A stretch of 64,000 nucleotides of DNA, taken from the NCBI GenBank assembly GCA_011009095.1, contig VTPC01091303.1, forward strand, positions 99,207-163,206, in the 5' to 3' direction. Shown here piece by piece: positions 36,403-44,553 of the stretch (within the stretch, counting starts at the first letter, position 1; each line of letters starts with the position of its first letter). The notes under the pieces are model-generated. The model was given only the letters and a program-made list of their open reading frames with translations, had not been told where the DNA came from and made no database searches. The stretch is from Ignelater luminosus. Taxonomy: Eukaryota; Arthropoda; Insecta; Coleoptera; Elateridae. The translations under genes and the position numbers were made by a program.

Positions 36403-36664
36403 ATCTAATAACAAGCGGTCATTAAAATTTCAGTTCCCGGTAGGCTATGAAATTTTTCCGTAAGGCATAGCTTAGACACACGCACGCCAAGCAAGGCCAA
36501 TACATAACCTACAAATTACAAAACCAATTAATAACACAATAAAACAAATTCAAACTGCCAATTTGACAGATAATTTTTACTGAGAATGGACTAACCTAAG
36601 ACATAAATTTTTTTTCATAGCCTACTGGGAACTGATATTTTAATGATCATATGTTACTAGATTC
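36403..36664. mobile_element. 262-base MITE with ~50-base terminal inverted repeats
   Basis: The left arm (36,403-36,457) contains GGTCATTAAAATTTCAG, then TTCCCGGTAGGCTATGAAA. The right arm (36,608-36,664) carries the inverse, with CATAGCCTACTGGGAACTG and ATTTTAATGATC. The core of about 35 bases matches with only a few differences, and the match fades outward into ATCTARTAACA. The 150-base centre has no open frame. This is the form of a nonautonomous DNA transposon. No confident target duplication is visible, so I do not name the superfamily. Confidence 0.8.
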
Positions 36665-37229
36665 GCATAAATATTGAGTTAAAATCTCCAATAGATATTT
36701 AAGTTAGACCTAACTCATTACATTATTTATTGGCACTATGCTCTTTTGATAGTCTTATTGTGTCAAACTCCAATGTAGCTTGTACATTCTAAAGTAGTAG
36801 TTTTAACTTTTAATCCTGAGAAAGTTTATTTGGAGCCACCACCGATTGTACACACATCTGAAAATGCCAATTTTGTAGTATTAGTATACGTTGCAAATGC
36901 ATTTTCTGATTTCAACGACAGCACACAATTCTTGCAAAAGAAAATTGATACTTCTGTCATATTATACTTTATTTGCAAGATGTAGCAGATATGGTGATCG
37001 CAAAGATTTAATGATGTAATGTATGCTTTCTAGTCGCAGTTAAATGAGATTGCTTTCAACTAAAGATGTGCCTAGCAAGTAAATAAGGAGACCCTGGAAT
37101 TAATAGAAATCTGAGTATAAATGCTGTAAAACGTTGATAAAGTGTTTAAACTCTTATCTGAAAAGAAAACTTAGGTGATGAGTTTCAGAAATATCATATC
37201 TTGTGATACAAATCTGTGATGTACATGGT
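36665..37229. other. AT-rich noncoding sequence
   Basis: Nothing is recognisable between the MITE and the mariner element. Confidence 0.5.
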
Positions 37230-37231
37230 TA

Positions 37232-37256
37232 CTAGGTAAGTCTTGTAATTCTATTG
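37232..37256 (+). repeat. Left terminal inverted repeat of the mariner
   Basis: Starts CTAGGTAAGTC right after TA at 37,230-37,231. It pairs with 38,361-38,385. Confidence 0.7.
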
Positions 37257-37258
37257 AT

Positions 37259-38247
37259 TTACTTTCTCTCAAAATAATCACGATTACAATCTATACATTT
37301 CTTCATCCGAACAAACCAATCGTTAAAAATGTCCTGCCATTTTGATCCTGGAAGCTCTGCACATGCCTGGTCTCACACTGTTAAAAGTTCGCGTTGGTGC
37401 GAAACTTGCGGCCGTTTAATTTGCCCTTCACTAGTGGAAACTAACCGAAATCGCACACGGGTAGATCTGGACTATAGGGAGGATGCACAAGTAGTTTTAG
37501 ACCAGCATTTTTCAAAACATCTTGCGTTAACCGCGCTGCATGTGGTTTAGCGTTATCGTGGTGAAAATTCTAGGTATCCATTCTGGAACAAAGACGAAAT
37601 TTCTCCAGCTGTTCAACTACCTGAGTAAGGAATTCATTTACGTACCAAGAAGCTGTTACTGTACGCTGACTATCAAGTACAATTTTCGTTAATCTCTAAT
37701 TGTAAAAAACACAACGATCATTTTCTTTCTTATTGATCGCAATTTACGCACCTTCGTTTTCAAATAACCACACCTGATTCTTACCCTTTGATCTGACATC
37801 ATAATAATATAACCATGTTTCGTCACCCGTACCGTGGAGCTCCGTTTGCGTAGTCTTTTAACATTTTTTTTTCAATTTTCAATGAGGGACCCAAAGTGTA
37901 CAAACCTTCTTCACTTTGAAATGTTCATGCAGAATTTTATGAACACTTGGTGCACTGATCGCCAATGTTTTATCGATCTGACGAAAAGATATTTGCCTGT
38001 TTTCGGTAATTAAATTCGACACTTTGTCGATGACTTCTGGAGTAACCACGTCGGATGGAACGTCATTTGTGGAAAAATCTCTGCGTCGAAATTCTCGGTA
38101 CCAACAAAATACGGTTGTTTGATGAGGACAGTCGTCACCCATAACGTTTTTTAGTTCCTCCACATACTCGCCGATTGATAATCCTCTCAAAAAGTTATAC
38201 CTTGTTACTGTACGAATTTCGTCTCTTAACCAGGTCACCATACTCAC
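37259..38247 (-). pseudogene. Mariner transposase (DD34D), broken by stops
   Basis: The intact N-terminal frame (37,879-38,247, 122 codons) is the DNA-binding half. It has FLRGLSIGEY and the helix-turn-helix region with TVFCWYREFRRRDFSTND, then SVHKILHEHFKVKKV and the WVPH linker motif. After a stop comes TGDETWLYYYD with the first catalytic aspartate. FHHDNAKPHAARL holds the second and PYSPDLPVCDF the third, exactly 34 residues later. The end reads FVRMKKCIDCNRDYF and then a stop. Stops follow WVPH, the EGA segment, FYN, MDT and CDFG, and a frame shift lies between CDF and the C-terminus. The catalytic triad survives but no full protein is possible. The first methionine of the 122-codon frame fits a normal mariner start. 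Confidence 0.93.
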
Positions 38248-38360
38248 AACCTGCCGTATTTAAAGGGTATTGAGCCACATTAATCAAACTTTACATGTGG
38301 CCTTCTATTAATGTGCACTACGCAGCGATATCGGCTTTGTGGTTCTGCGTGAAAAAGTAA

Positions 38361-38385
38361 CACGTGTACTACACGACCTATCTAG
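38361..38385 (-). repeat. Right terminal inverted repeat of the mariner
   Basis: Its inverse starts CTAGATAGGTC. It is followed on the + strand by CA where TA is expected. Confidence 0.7.
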
Positions 38386-38489
38386 CAATCTTTTACTCTG
38401 TATTGGGTATTATCGTAGTTATGGTCAGTCTTGATGACACAGAAATACTACAACAATCAATTTTTAAGCTTGTCAAGAGCATAAGCCAT

Positions 38490-39110
38490 CAAATTCAGGA
38501 ACCGAGAGCATTTCGGAAAACTTCTAAATGATTTTCATTATACAAAAGCGCATCTCTTTGTGTTTCCATTTTTCCTTTCCTCCTGATGGTTCTGCCCCCT
38601 GGCTGAATTTTCGAGCTTGGTTCGGTCGCAGATTATTCTTCTTCAGTGCCCAATTTGTGTTTGGAGAGTCCTAGCATTTGTCTAGGACAGAGAGAAATCT
38701 TCTTTACCGTTGCCATCGTCCTCATACTTCGTCTGCTACCAACCTTCTGTAAGGAGTGATTTGTATTCGCTGTATTTGCCGTAGCCCATACAGAGCGTCC
38801 ATCATCAGTGGCAGTGTAGTGCATATCATACTCTTGATGTACATTACATAAGCACTTTCAGTGTCACAGTCAAACGACGCCATTTATCAGACAGCTACTT
38901 TACCGACATCCAAGGCCTTAGTTGGCAACTCTGAACCATCACGTATTTTCTTCCAAAGACTGCAGATCCACATCACCGGATACCATTCAACTACCTGCCT
39001 CCAGCATCTGCCTAGCGGAAGCAATTGCGTGTAGCTGAATTTCTTTGACTTTGCGTCACCATTCATTTAACAGGAATCGAAATGAGAAGAGCGAATTTTC
39101 TAGAACGGCC
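38490..39110 (-). other. Coding-like patch, unassigned
   Basis: About 600 bases are clearly richer in GC than their surroundings. They read on the - strand in broken frames such as SLWKKIRDGSELPTKALDVG, MASFDCDTESAYVMYIKSM and, at 38633-38824, a 63-codon frame with MRTMATVKKISLCPRQMLG. Frames change repeatedly, so this is decayed. It lies just outside the mariner end and is probably another, older element or gene remnant into which the mariner landed nearby. I do not recognise the family. Confidence 0.3.
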
Positions 39111-39800
39111 TACGTTATCACAATAAAATGATAAGTAATGAGGAATTTAGAGGCTTAGCTCTAGTTAAATATGCTGAACACGGTATCATGCGCCAAGGCA
39201 TCTGAGATCCGGACACGATTTTGGAGCGCTACTCGGATAGGATGTTATCAGTTCAACTTTCGCACATAGAGATCAAATAGTAATTTTGTAAAGTTCACGC
39301 AAGCACGATAATCTAGAAATATAACACGCGAAAGTTTTAACCTTAGGAAAATCTTTGTAAGTGAACAAATTTTGGTAAGCGACTTTGATACAGACTGTGA
39401 GCTTGAATTTGAAAATATCACACAATGGTCCTTTCTCTGAAAAAGGCAGTTTAGTTAAAGAACTGTGTACTTATCCTTAACATTGTTCATTTTGTGTTTC
39501 ATGTATCGGAACCAACTATAACTACAAAATCTTAATAAATTAAAGCTTTAAATCACGATATTTCTCTCTTTACGGTATCATGCGATAGACATAAGAAGGA
39601 AATGTTTTTAACTATTTTCAGATTATTCTTGTTTTGCCAATAATAGTGTAATCTTTCTTTAAAGTACTCGCCTATCTCATCAAAAGGAAATTCAGTCAAG
39701 TATTATGGATTCACAGTTTTTTTTGCGTGAGGGTTGACCATGGAGAATCGCCTTTAGCAGTATAAACATTAGCTTTTCAGTTTAAAACTGGTCTTACATA
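39111..39800. other. AT-rich noncoding sequence
   Basis: A GC-richer spot near 39,150-39,260 is unassigned. The rest is featureless. Confidence 0.45.
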
Positions 39801-39834
39801 TACGAGGTAGGTAAATAAAAGTAATGAGACTGAT
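39801..39834 (+). repeat. Terminal repeat of the second mariner
   Basis: TACGAGGTAGGTAAATAAAA, then GTAATGAGACTGA, preceded by TA. It matches the usual TACGAGG start of this subfamily. Confidence 0.75.
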
Positions 39835-39861
39835 TTTTTATAATTTTTTTTCCATTCAATT

Positions 39862-40127
39862 ACAATTACCATTCCACATTGACTCCTTCAAAATAATTGC
39901 CTTGGGAAGCCACACAGTGATGGAGACGATCTTTCCAATTTTCATAACAGTACTAGAACTCGGATACTGAAATTGCCCTCAACTGGTCGACTACGGCAGT
40001 TTTAATGTCTTCTAATATCTAGAATGACGTCCTTTCAGAGATTTTTCAATCTTGAGAAGAGAAAAAAGTCACAAGGACTCAAATTGGGGGAACAAGGAGG
40101 CTGAGGAGCCACAGGAATGTTTTTACT
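39862..40127 (-). pseudogene. Mariner transposase C-terminal remnant
   Basis: The - strand reads PCSPNLSPCDFFLFSRLKNL near 40,044-40,100, holding the third catalytic aspartate, followed by a stop. After decayed sequence it reads YENWKDRLHHCVASQGNYF near 39,880-39,950, the family's C-terminal W-x(4,5)-HxCVxSxGxYFEG signature, ending at a stop after VEW. The junction with the N-terminal part near 40,128 marks the internal deletion of roughly 170 residues. Confidence 0.88.
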
Positions 40128-40484
40128 TACCAAAAACGCATTAATTGAAAATGCGAAATGACAAGACCATCCCCAATTCATTGGTCAAAACCTCATGAAC
40201 GGTGATATAAGACAAATTCAACTGTTCCCCGTTAATTTTGACTGTCAAGCGACGATCAGAACGCAGAAGATCCCCAATTCTGGCAACATTTTCGTTAGTT
40301 TTTGCAGTTTATGTTCAATCTGTTTTTTTCCTTCTGAAAATGCCTTAAACCACCTGAAAACCTGGGCGTTTGACAAAACATTGTCACCATAAGCCTGCTG
40401 AAGTTTTGCAAAAGTTTCTGTCGCACTGTGATCTAAGTCTGAAGTAAAACCTGATAGCACAATGTTGCTAGAGATTGATATCAC
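40128..40484 (-). pseudogene. Mariner transposase N-terminal remnant
   Basis: The 79-codon frame at 40245-40484 contains SATETFAKLQQAYGDNVLSN, then AQVFRWFKAFSEGKKQIEH. This is the typical first helix-turn-helix of this mariner subfamily (ATETFxxLxxAYGDxxLSxA, VFxWxKxFxEG). Homology continues in other frames to VHEVLTNELGM near 40,160-40,195, the end of the second helix-turn-helix. Upstream of SATETF the start is scrambled by a frame change. Confidence 0.88.
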
Positions 40485-40490
40485 TCATTT

Positions 40491-42130
40491 TCAAAACGCA
40501 ATAGAAAAAAAAATTTACGAAAAGAATTCCCACGAATAACTAAATTTTTGAAGAACTATATTAACAAAGAAGAAATAAATAAGAAATATTTTAATTCTCA
40601 CGACAAATCTACAAATATAAATTGTGTATTTTGGATATTATTCTTTGGACATGTTTGATTAGCTATCAAAGCAGCGATTAAAGGAAACCAGAATTGATTC
40701 ACGGATGCTCGCAATAAGTAGACAGAATTGGCAAAGCGGTGTTGTACAACTTATCTTAAAAAATAGAACAATTTCAGCTCCAAGAGGTTTGACTGAAAAC
40801 TTTTAAAAGGTCAATAAACCCCAGGTGTTCAACAACACAAAAAATTAGATAAGATAAATTAGGAAAACTTTGTTTCCTCTACAGCGTTTTTCTTTTTCTC
40901 TATTTCGGGTTCTTTTTAGTTCTAACTATTATCTCTATCATTATTTTTCATTAAGGAAATTACATAATTATTTACATTTCAGTGTATTATTTATCACTGG
41001 TAAAGGTAAATAAAGTAGTAGATACTTTCAAATAGCTTGTTCATGACGTCAATTTCCTTCCATATAGTTGTAATTTGTATGCAGTTCATTTATTACAGAC
41101 ATGAAATATCCATCAAAATAGGACACGTGACTCATAATTTATTGTTTATACGCTTTACATAATTATGCATTTATTTTTAATTATTGATACAAAAGCAAAA
41201 TAGATTTTCTGAAATGCGTATTCCTCCTCATTAATATTTATAGCCTTGACATCGCGATTTAGAATGTGTAAAGTAGATACAAGTGACTTGCATTTTAAAA
41301 TGAGAATGAGAATAATGCAGTAACCAACTTTTACTTAAAATTTAGATAAAAAAAATACCCACAATATTTCCGAATAAATAATAAATATTATAGCGTAATG
41401 AGGTTGTCTTTATTGCATACTGGATAAACGACTTCACTAAAGATATTACAGGTTCTGTATTTGGCAACACTGCTTTCAATTCAATTCGAGATAAGTCTTA
41501 GTAAAAATTGATGTATTTCGCATTTGCATGGAGATAATATAAAATGAGATTTAATTTTCTTATTAATGAGTAACATTATACAAATTGCTTTAATGCTTGT
41601 TATCCTTCATTAAAATAGAGTGTGGTGGGATTATTATAATTTACTGCCATAAGACTCTTACATGTAATAACTCCAAAATAAACTACTACAGCGTTACACA
41701 TTGATCAAGACTGTTTTTATATAGAGTAACATCTGCAACAGGTTTTGGAGTTTTCCATAAAAAAAGAACTCGTATTACTGGAAACGATTATGACGGTACT
41801 TAAGGGGTGTAATTAAGATACATTGGCTGGTGATATTAAAGATTAACTTCATACTACTAACATGCAAGCTTGTTATTTCGAACTACCAACTCGAACTTTT
41901 TTAACTTTTTTCTCCAACTATATTCAAAAGAAGTTCTGTAACACTTTTATAAATGCTTGCCTATTATTTACGCCGAATACACATTTTTTTCTCTTAGATC
42001 TGAGATCAAGGCGTTTTAAGTTTAACTTTTCTATATACATTCTGAATTCTATTTATAAACTCATCAGAAATTCTGTAAGCGTATATGTTGGGTTTTGCGA
42101 GGTAAAGATTAATGGAATTCCAATATAAAT
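40491..42130. other. AT-rich noncoding sequence
   Basis: No gene is recognised. The + frame 41862-42128 (88 codons) is rich in F, I, N and Y and is best read as chance. Confidence 0.5.
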
Positions 42131-42133
42131 AGT

Positions 42134-42353
42134 CGATGCAAATCCGCCACGTTTCCGCTTGAAAATTTGTTACTATTGAGGGATTCTCATTTAAATCGAC
42201 TGCATTCTGCTAATACCGCTTCTTATAACAGTACATATCTAAATCTGTGCGATTTTCGCAAAGCTGTTCGCGCTGCTTTAGATACGCCGGCTTAAGCAAA
42301 ACTTCCCATGATGACTCTAAAAGGCGGAAACATCTTTTTGCGGATTGAATTTA
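42134..42353. repeat. Imperfect inverted-repeat element, about 220 bases
   Basis: The left end has AAATCCGCCA followed by CGTTTCCGCTTGAA. The right end, inverted, reads AATCCGC, a short insertion, then GTTTCCGCCTTTT. The inside also has a weaker inverse pair (atctaaa/tttagat around 42,238-42,285). The composition is richer in GC than its flanks. It is likely an old MITE; no target duplication was seen. Confidence 0.45.
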
Positions 42354-43294
42354 AAATACAAAAAGTAGTGCTAGCGTATTTTTAAGGATGAATAATGTTA
42401 GATATTGATGTATAGCAGTAGTAGTCTCGTTTTTCTATGCAGAATAATTCCTTGCAAAAATAATGCTTCTTCACATGATATATTGAGTACTTTATGCATT
42501 TTAAGATGTAAAGCGAAAACCTAACATTTATGTGGTTCTAAAAGATTTATTACATCTAACCGCTTTGTGCATTGTTTACAAATTTATGTTTATGTTACCA
42601 GCTGAAAGGAACGTGAATGTATCTTGAAAGTTGAAAATTAATACTGTGTATCAAACATGGAACAATAACTTAACAGAATATAAATTATTTTTTGTGCAAT
42701 CTTAACATATATCTTGATAAGTTTACGTCTTACGGTACGTAATTTTTTCTGACTAAAAACTTTTCTCGTTGTTCCATTAATTTTAAAATTAACCATTGTG
42801 TTGAAGGAGTCATCAAGCCCATTTTTGAGTTGAGTGTTTGTTTTGAAAGAAACTTCGTTAAACTGATTTTAGAGGGAAAAGATATTTAATTGTAATTGAC
42901 TTTCAAGATTGGTTTGATAAATAATTTCTTCGATGTCGAATAGACTTAACTATTTGCTCAAAGGTGTTATCAGAGTATTGGTGAAAAGTTAACTGACAAT
43001 GACTGATCTAGGATTGTTGATTAAACTAGAACACTAAGATTTGTATTACAAAAATAACTAGTTATTAAATTTTGTGCCTTACATTCTTAACAAGATCTAA
43101 TAATATTTTCGTTTTTTCCAGGTAAGGGCCAATAAATGTGTGATTAACAACTGCTAAAGTGATATTCAGTGGTAAGGTATTAGAATTATACTGCTGGTCA
43201 TAAAGGGGTAACCGTAGCAAATAAATCAGTTACAATTTTGTAAAAACAACCCAACGTTGTCACCACGCGCTTTTATAACTGTCTCGTTCATGTA
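42354..43294. other. AT-rich noncoding sequence
   Basis: Nothing is recognisable apart from the splice-site motif at 43,121. Confidence 0.5.
43101..43127 (+). promoter_or_regulatory. Candidate recursive (ratchet) splice site, strong
   Basis: The tract ttttcgttttttccag ends in AG at 43,121 and is followed directly by gtaagg. Both halves are close to consensus for a 3' and a 5' splice site, with no exon between. It is the best such site I saw in the window. Confidence 0.4.
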
Positions 43295-43777
43295 TCAAAA
43301 TTTTCCTGGGCAAGACTGAAACATGAAAACAAACTTCCTGAAAACATAATGTAACTTCCTGCATAGTTTTACTTTTGCAACTGTTAAATAGTTTAGAGCA
43401 TTATTTTGACTGAAACGGCAAGTCGATTCGTTGTGACCTTTCGCAGCGCGACACCAATCTGATAAACTAACTAATATACTACATTGCTGTGTTCTAACCC
43501 AAATTTGCTGAATCGACGGCAAAAAGTGTCTTCTCCATTCTTGACTTACAATTAGTATACAAAAAATCGCTATACCAGAGATGGGTATCCGGGGCCGAAT
43601 TGCCCAAATTGAATCCTGTAACATCAAAACACGTTTGCGTATTTTACAGCTTAAACATAAAAAGTAAATTGTTTGATTAATAAACAAAGCCTTTAAACTT
43701 GCCCAGCTCTGAGCTATATACCTACAGTCTAAAACAGATCTTCTTTTTTCTGATATTGCTTGCCGGGTTGCGGGCAT
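43295..43777 (-). CDS. Unrecognised 160-codon open frame
   Basis: It is the longest open frame outside the LINE at 1.3-3.4 kb and longer than expected by chance at this AT content. The first few codons lie inside the left arm of the foldback element, so its ATG and any promoter would come from the transposon while the rest is flank. The translation is rich in R, S, C and I, with one hydrophobic run (SGIAIFCILIV, residues ~67-77). It shows no repeats, signal peptide or known motif. A stop at 43,295 ends it. It could be a chance frame, an old gene remnant, or a frame opened by the insertion. I cannot assign a function. Confidence 0.2.
   Translation of the reverse strand: MPATRQAISEKRRSVLDCRYIAQSWASLKALFINQTIYFLCLSCKIRKRVLMLQDSIWAIRPRIPISGIAIFCILIVSQEWRRHFLPSIQQIWVRTQQCSILVSLSDWCRAAKGHNESTCRFSQNNALNYLTVAKVKLCRKLHYVFRKFVFMFQSCPGKF
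43756..43764 (+). repeat. Target site duplication, left copy
   Basis: TTGCTTGCC, identical to 44,545-44,553. The match ends at nine bases on both sides. Confidence 0.8.
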
Positions 43778-44544
43778 CTCCCAGCGGATTTATCCCGGCG
43801 GCCTTTTCCCGGCATGGACTTTTCGCGGCGTAGATTTCTCCCAGCATGGATATTTCCCGGCATACACGTAAAATTGGGGTTTCAACCATGCTTAGTCCAC
43901 AATATTATGTAGTAGCGTAATACTGAGCTGGTTATAACCTCTAACCCAACCTCTAACCTAACCTCTAATCTAACCTTTAATCTAACTTCTAACCTAATCT
44001 CTAACCTAATCTCTAACCTAACCTCTAACCTAATCTCTAACTCAAACTCTAACTTAACCTCTAACCTAACCTATAACCTAGCCTGTAACCTAACCTCTAA
44101 CCCAAACTCTAACCTAACCTCTAACCTAACCTATAACCTAACCTATAACCTAACCTGTAACCTAACCTGTAACCTAACCTTTAACCTAACCTGTAACCTA
44201 ACCTTTAACCTAACCTTTAACCCAACCTCTAACCTAACCTCTAACCTAACCTTTAACCGAACATTTAACAAGCTCTCTCGCTGATGACTGATTATAACCA
44301 GCGCAATATTATGTTACTACATGATATTGTGGACTAAGCATAGTCGAAACCCCAATTCTACGTGTATACTGGGAAATATCCGTACTGGAAGAAATCCACG
44401 CCGGGAGATATATTTGCCGGGAGAAACCCGTACCGGGATACTTCCGTGTCGGAAGACATCGATGCCGGGAGAATTCCGTGCCGGGAAAAGTCTGTACCGG
44501 AGAAAGGCTGCCGGGAGACATTCGCCGGGAGCAGCCCGGTTCCC
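43765..44544. mobile_element. Foldback-type transposon with telomere-like core
   Basis: The 780-base element has long inverted arms and no transposase. The arms start with GGG at both ends and share C-rich terminal phrases (about 16 of 23 positions). Outer arm parts are ~16-base minisatellites, consensus near GCCGGGAGAAATCCGT. About six or seven units lie at left (43,765-43,868) and eleven at right (44,368-44,540). Inner arm parts (43,865-43,939 and 44,289-44,365) are unique sequence with about 66 of 75 matches. The loop (43,937-44,270) is a TAACC-type repeat. Arms made of tandem subrepeats plus a 9-base target duplication are the definition of Foldback elements, related to the Mutator-like superfamily, whose transposase would act in trans. 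The frames at 44309-44638 are translations of the minisatellite. Confidence 0.85.
43937..44270 (+). repeat. Telomere-like TAACC / TAACCTNTAACC array
   Basis: About 335 bases are built of 12-base units TAACCTNTAACC, where N is mostly C in the first half and G, T or A in the second. The opposite strand reads GGTTANAGGTTA, a variant of the insect telomere repeat TTAGG. Because it is bounded by inverted arms it is not a chromosome end. Confidence 0.9.
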
Positions 44545-44553
44545 TTGCTTGCC
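44545..44553 (+). repeat. Target site duplication, right copy
   Basis: TTGCTTGCC, identical to 43,756-43,764. Confidence 0.8.

Larger units (their letters stand above)
37232..38385 (-). mobile_element. Mariner transposon, near full length, inactive
   Basis: The element is 1,154 bases long with imperfect terminal inverted repeats. The left end CTAGGTAAGTCTTGTAATTC at 37,232 and the inverse of the right end, CTAGATAGGTCGTGTAGTAC at 38,385, agree at about 15 of 22 positions. TA precedes the left end, and CA (a decayed TA) follows the right end, as expected for mariner insertion at TA. Inside is a single transposase on the - strand covering nearly the whole family length, broken by stops. The ends are close to the ends of the gene, as in other mariners of about 1.3 kb. 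Confidence 0.9.
39801..40490 (-). mobile_element. Second mariner, internally deleted
   Basis: This is a mariner of a different subfamily from the one at 37.2 kb. The 3' terminal repeat is recognisable at 39,801 (TACGAGGTAGGTAAATAAAA, then GTAATGAGACTGA). The - strand then reads the transposase C-terminus, and directly upstream of it the N-terminal DNA-binding domain. The middle, with the first two catalytic aspartates, is missing. No right-hand terminal repeat is clear beyond 40,490. Total length is about 0.7 kb against about 1.3 kb for complete relatives. It cannot encode a transposase. Whether it could ever have been mobilised in trans depends on the missing end. Confidence 0.9.

Noticed and set aside
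37329-37550. + strand open frame of 73 codons
   Set aside because: Antisense to the mariner catalytic region.
40195-40392. + strand open frame of 65 codons
   Set aside because: Antisense to the second mariner's N-terminal domain.
41862-42128. 88-codon + strand open frame as a gene
   Set aside because: Composition dominated by F, I, N, L and Y, as in chance frames; no motif or splice context.
43937-44270. Real chromosome end (telomere)
   Set aside because: The array is internal, irregular (12-base units), and enclosed by inverted arms and a 9-base duplication.
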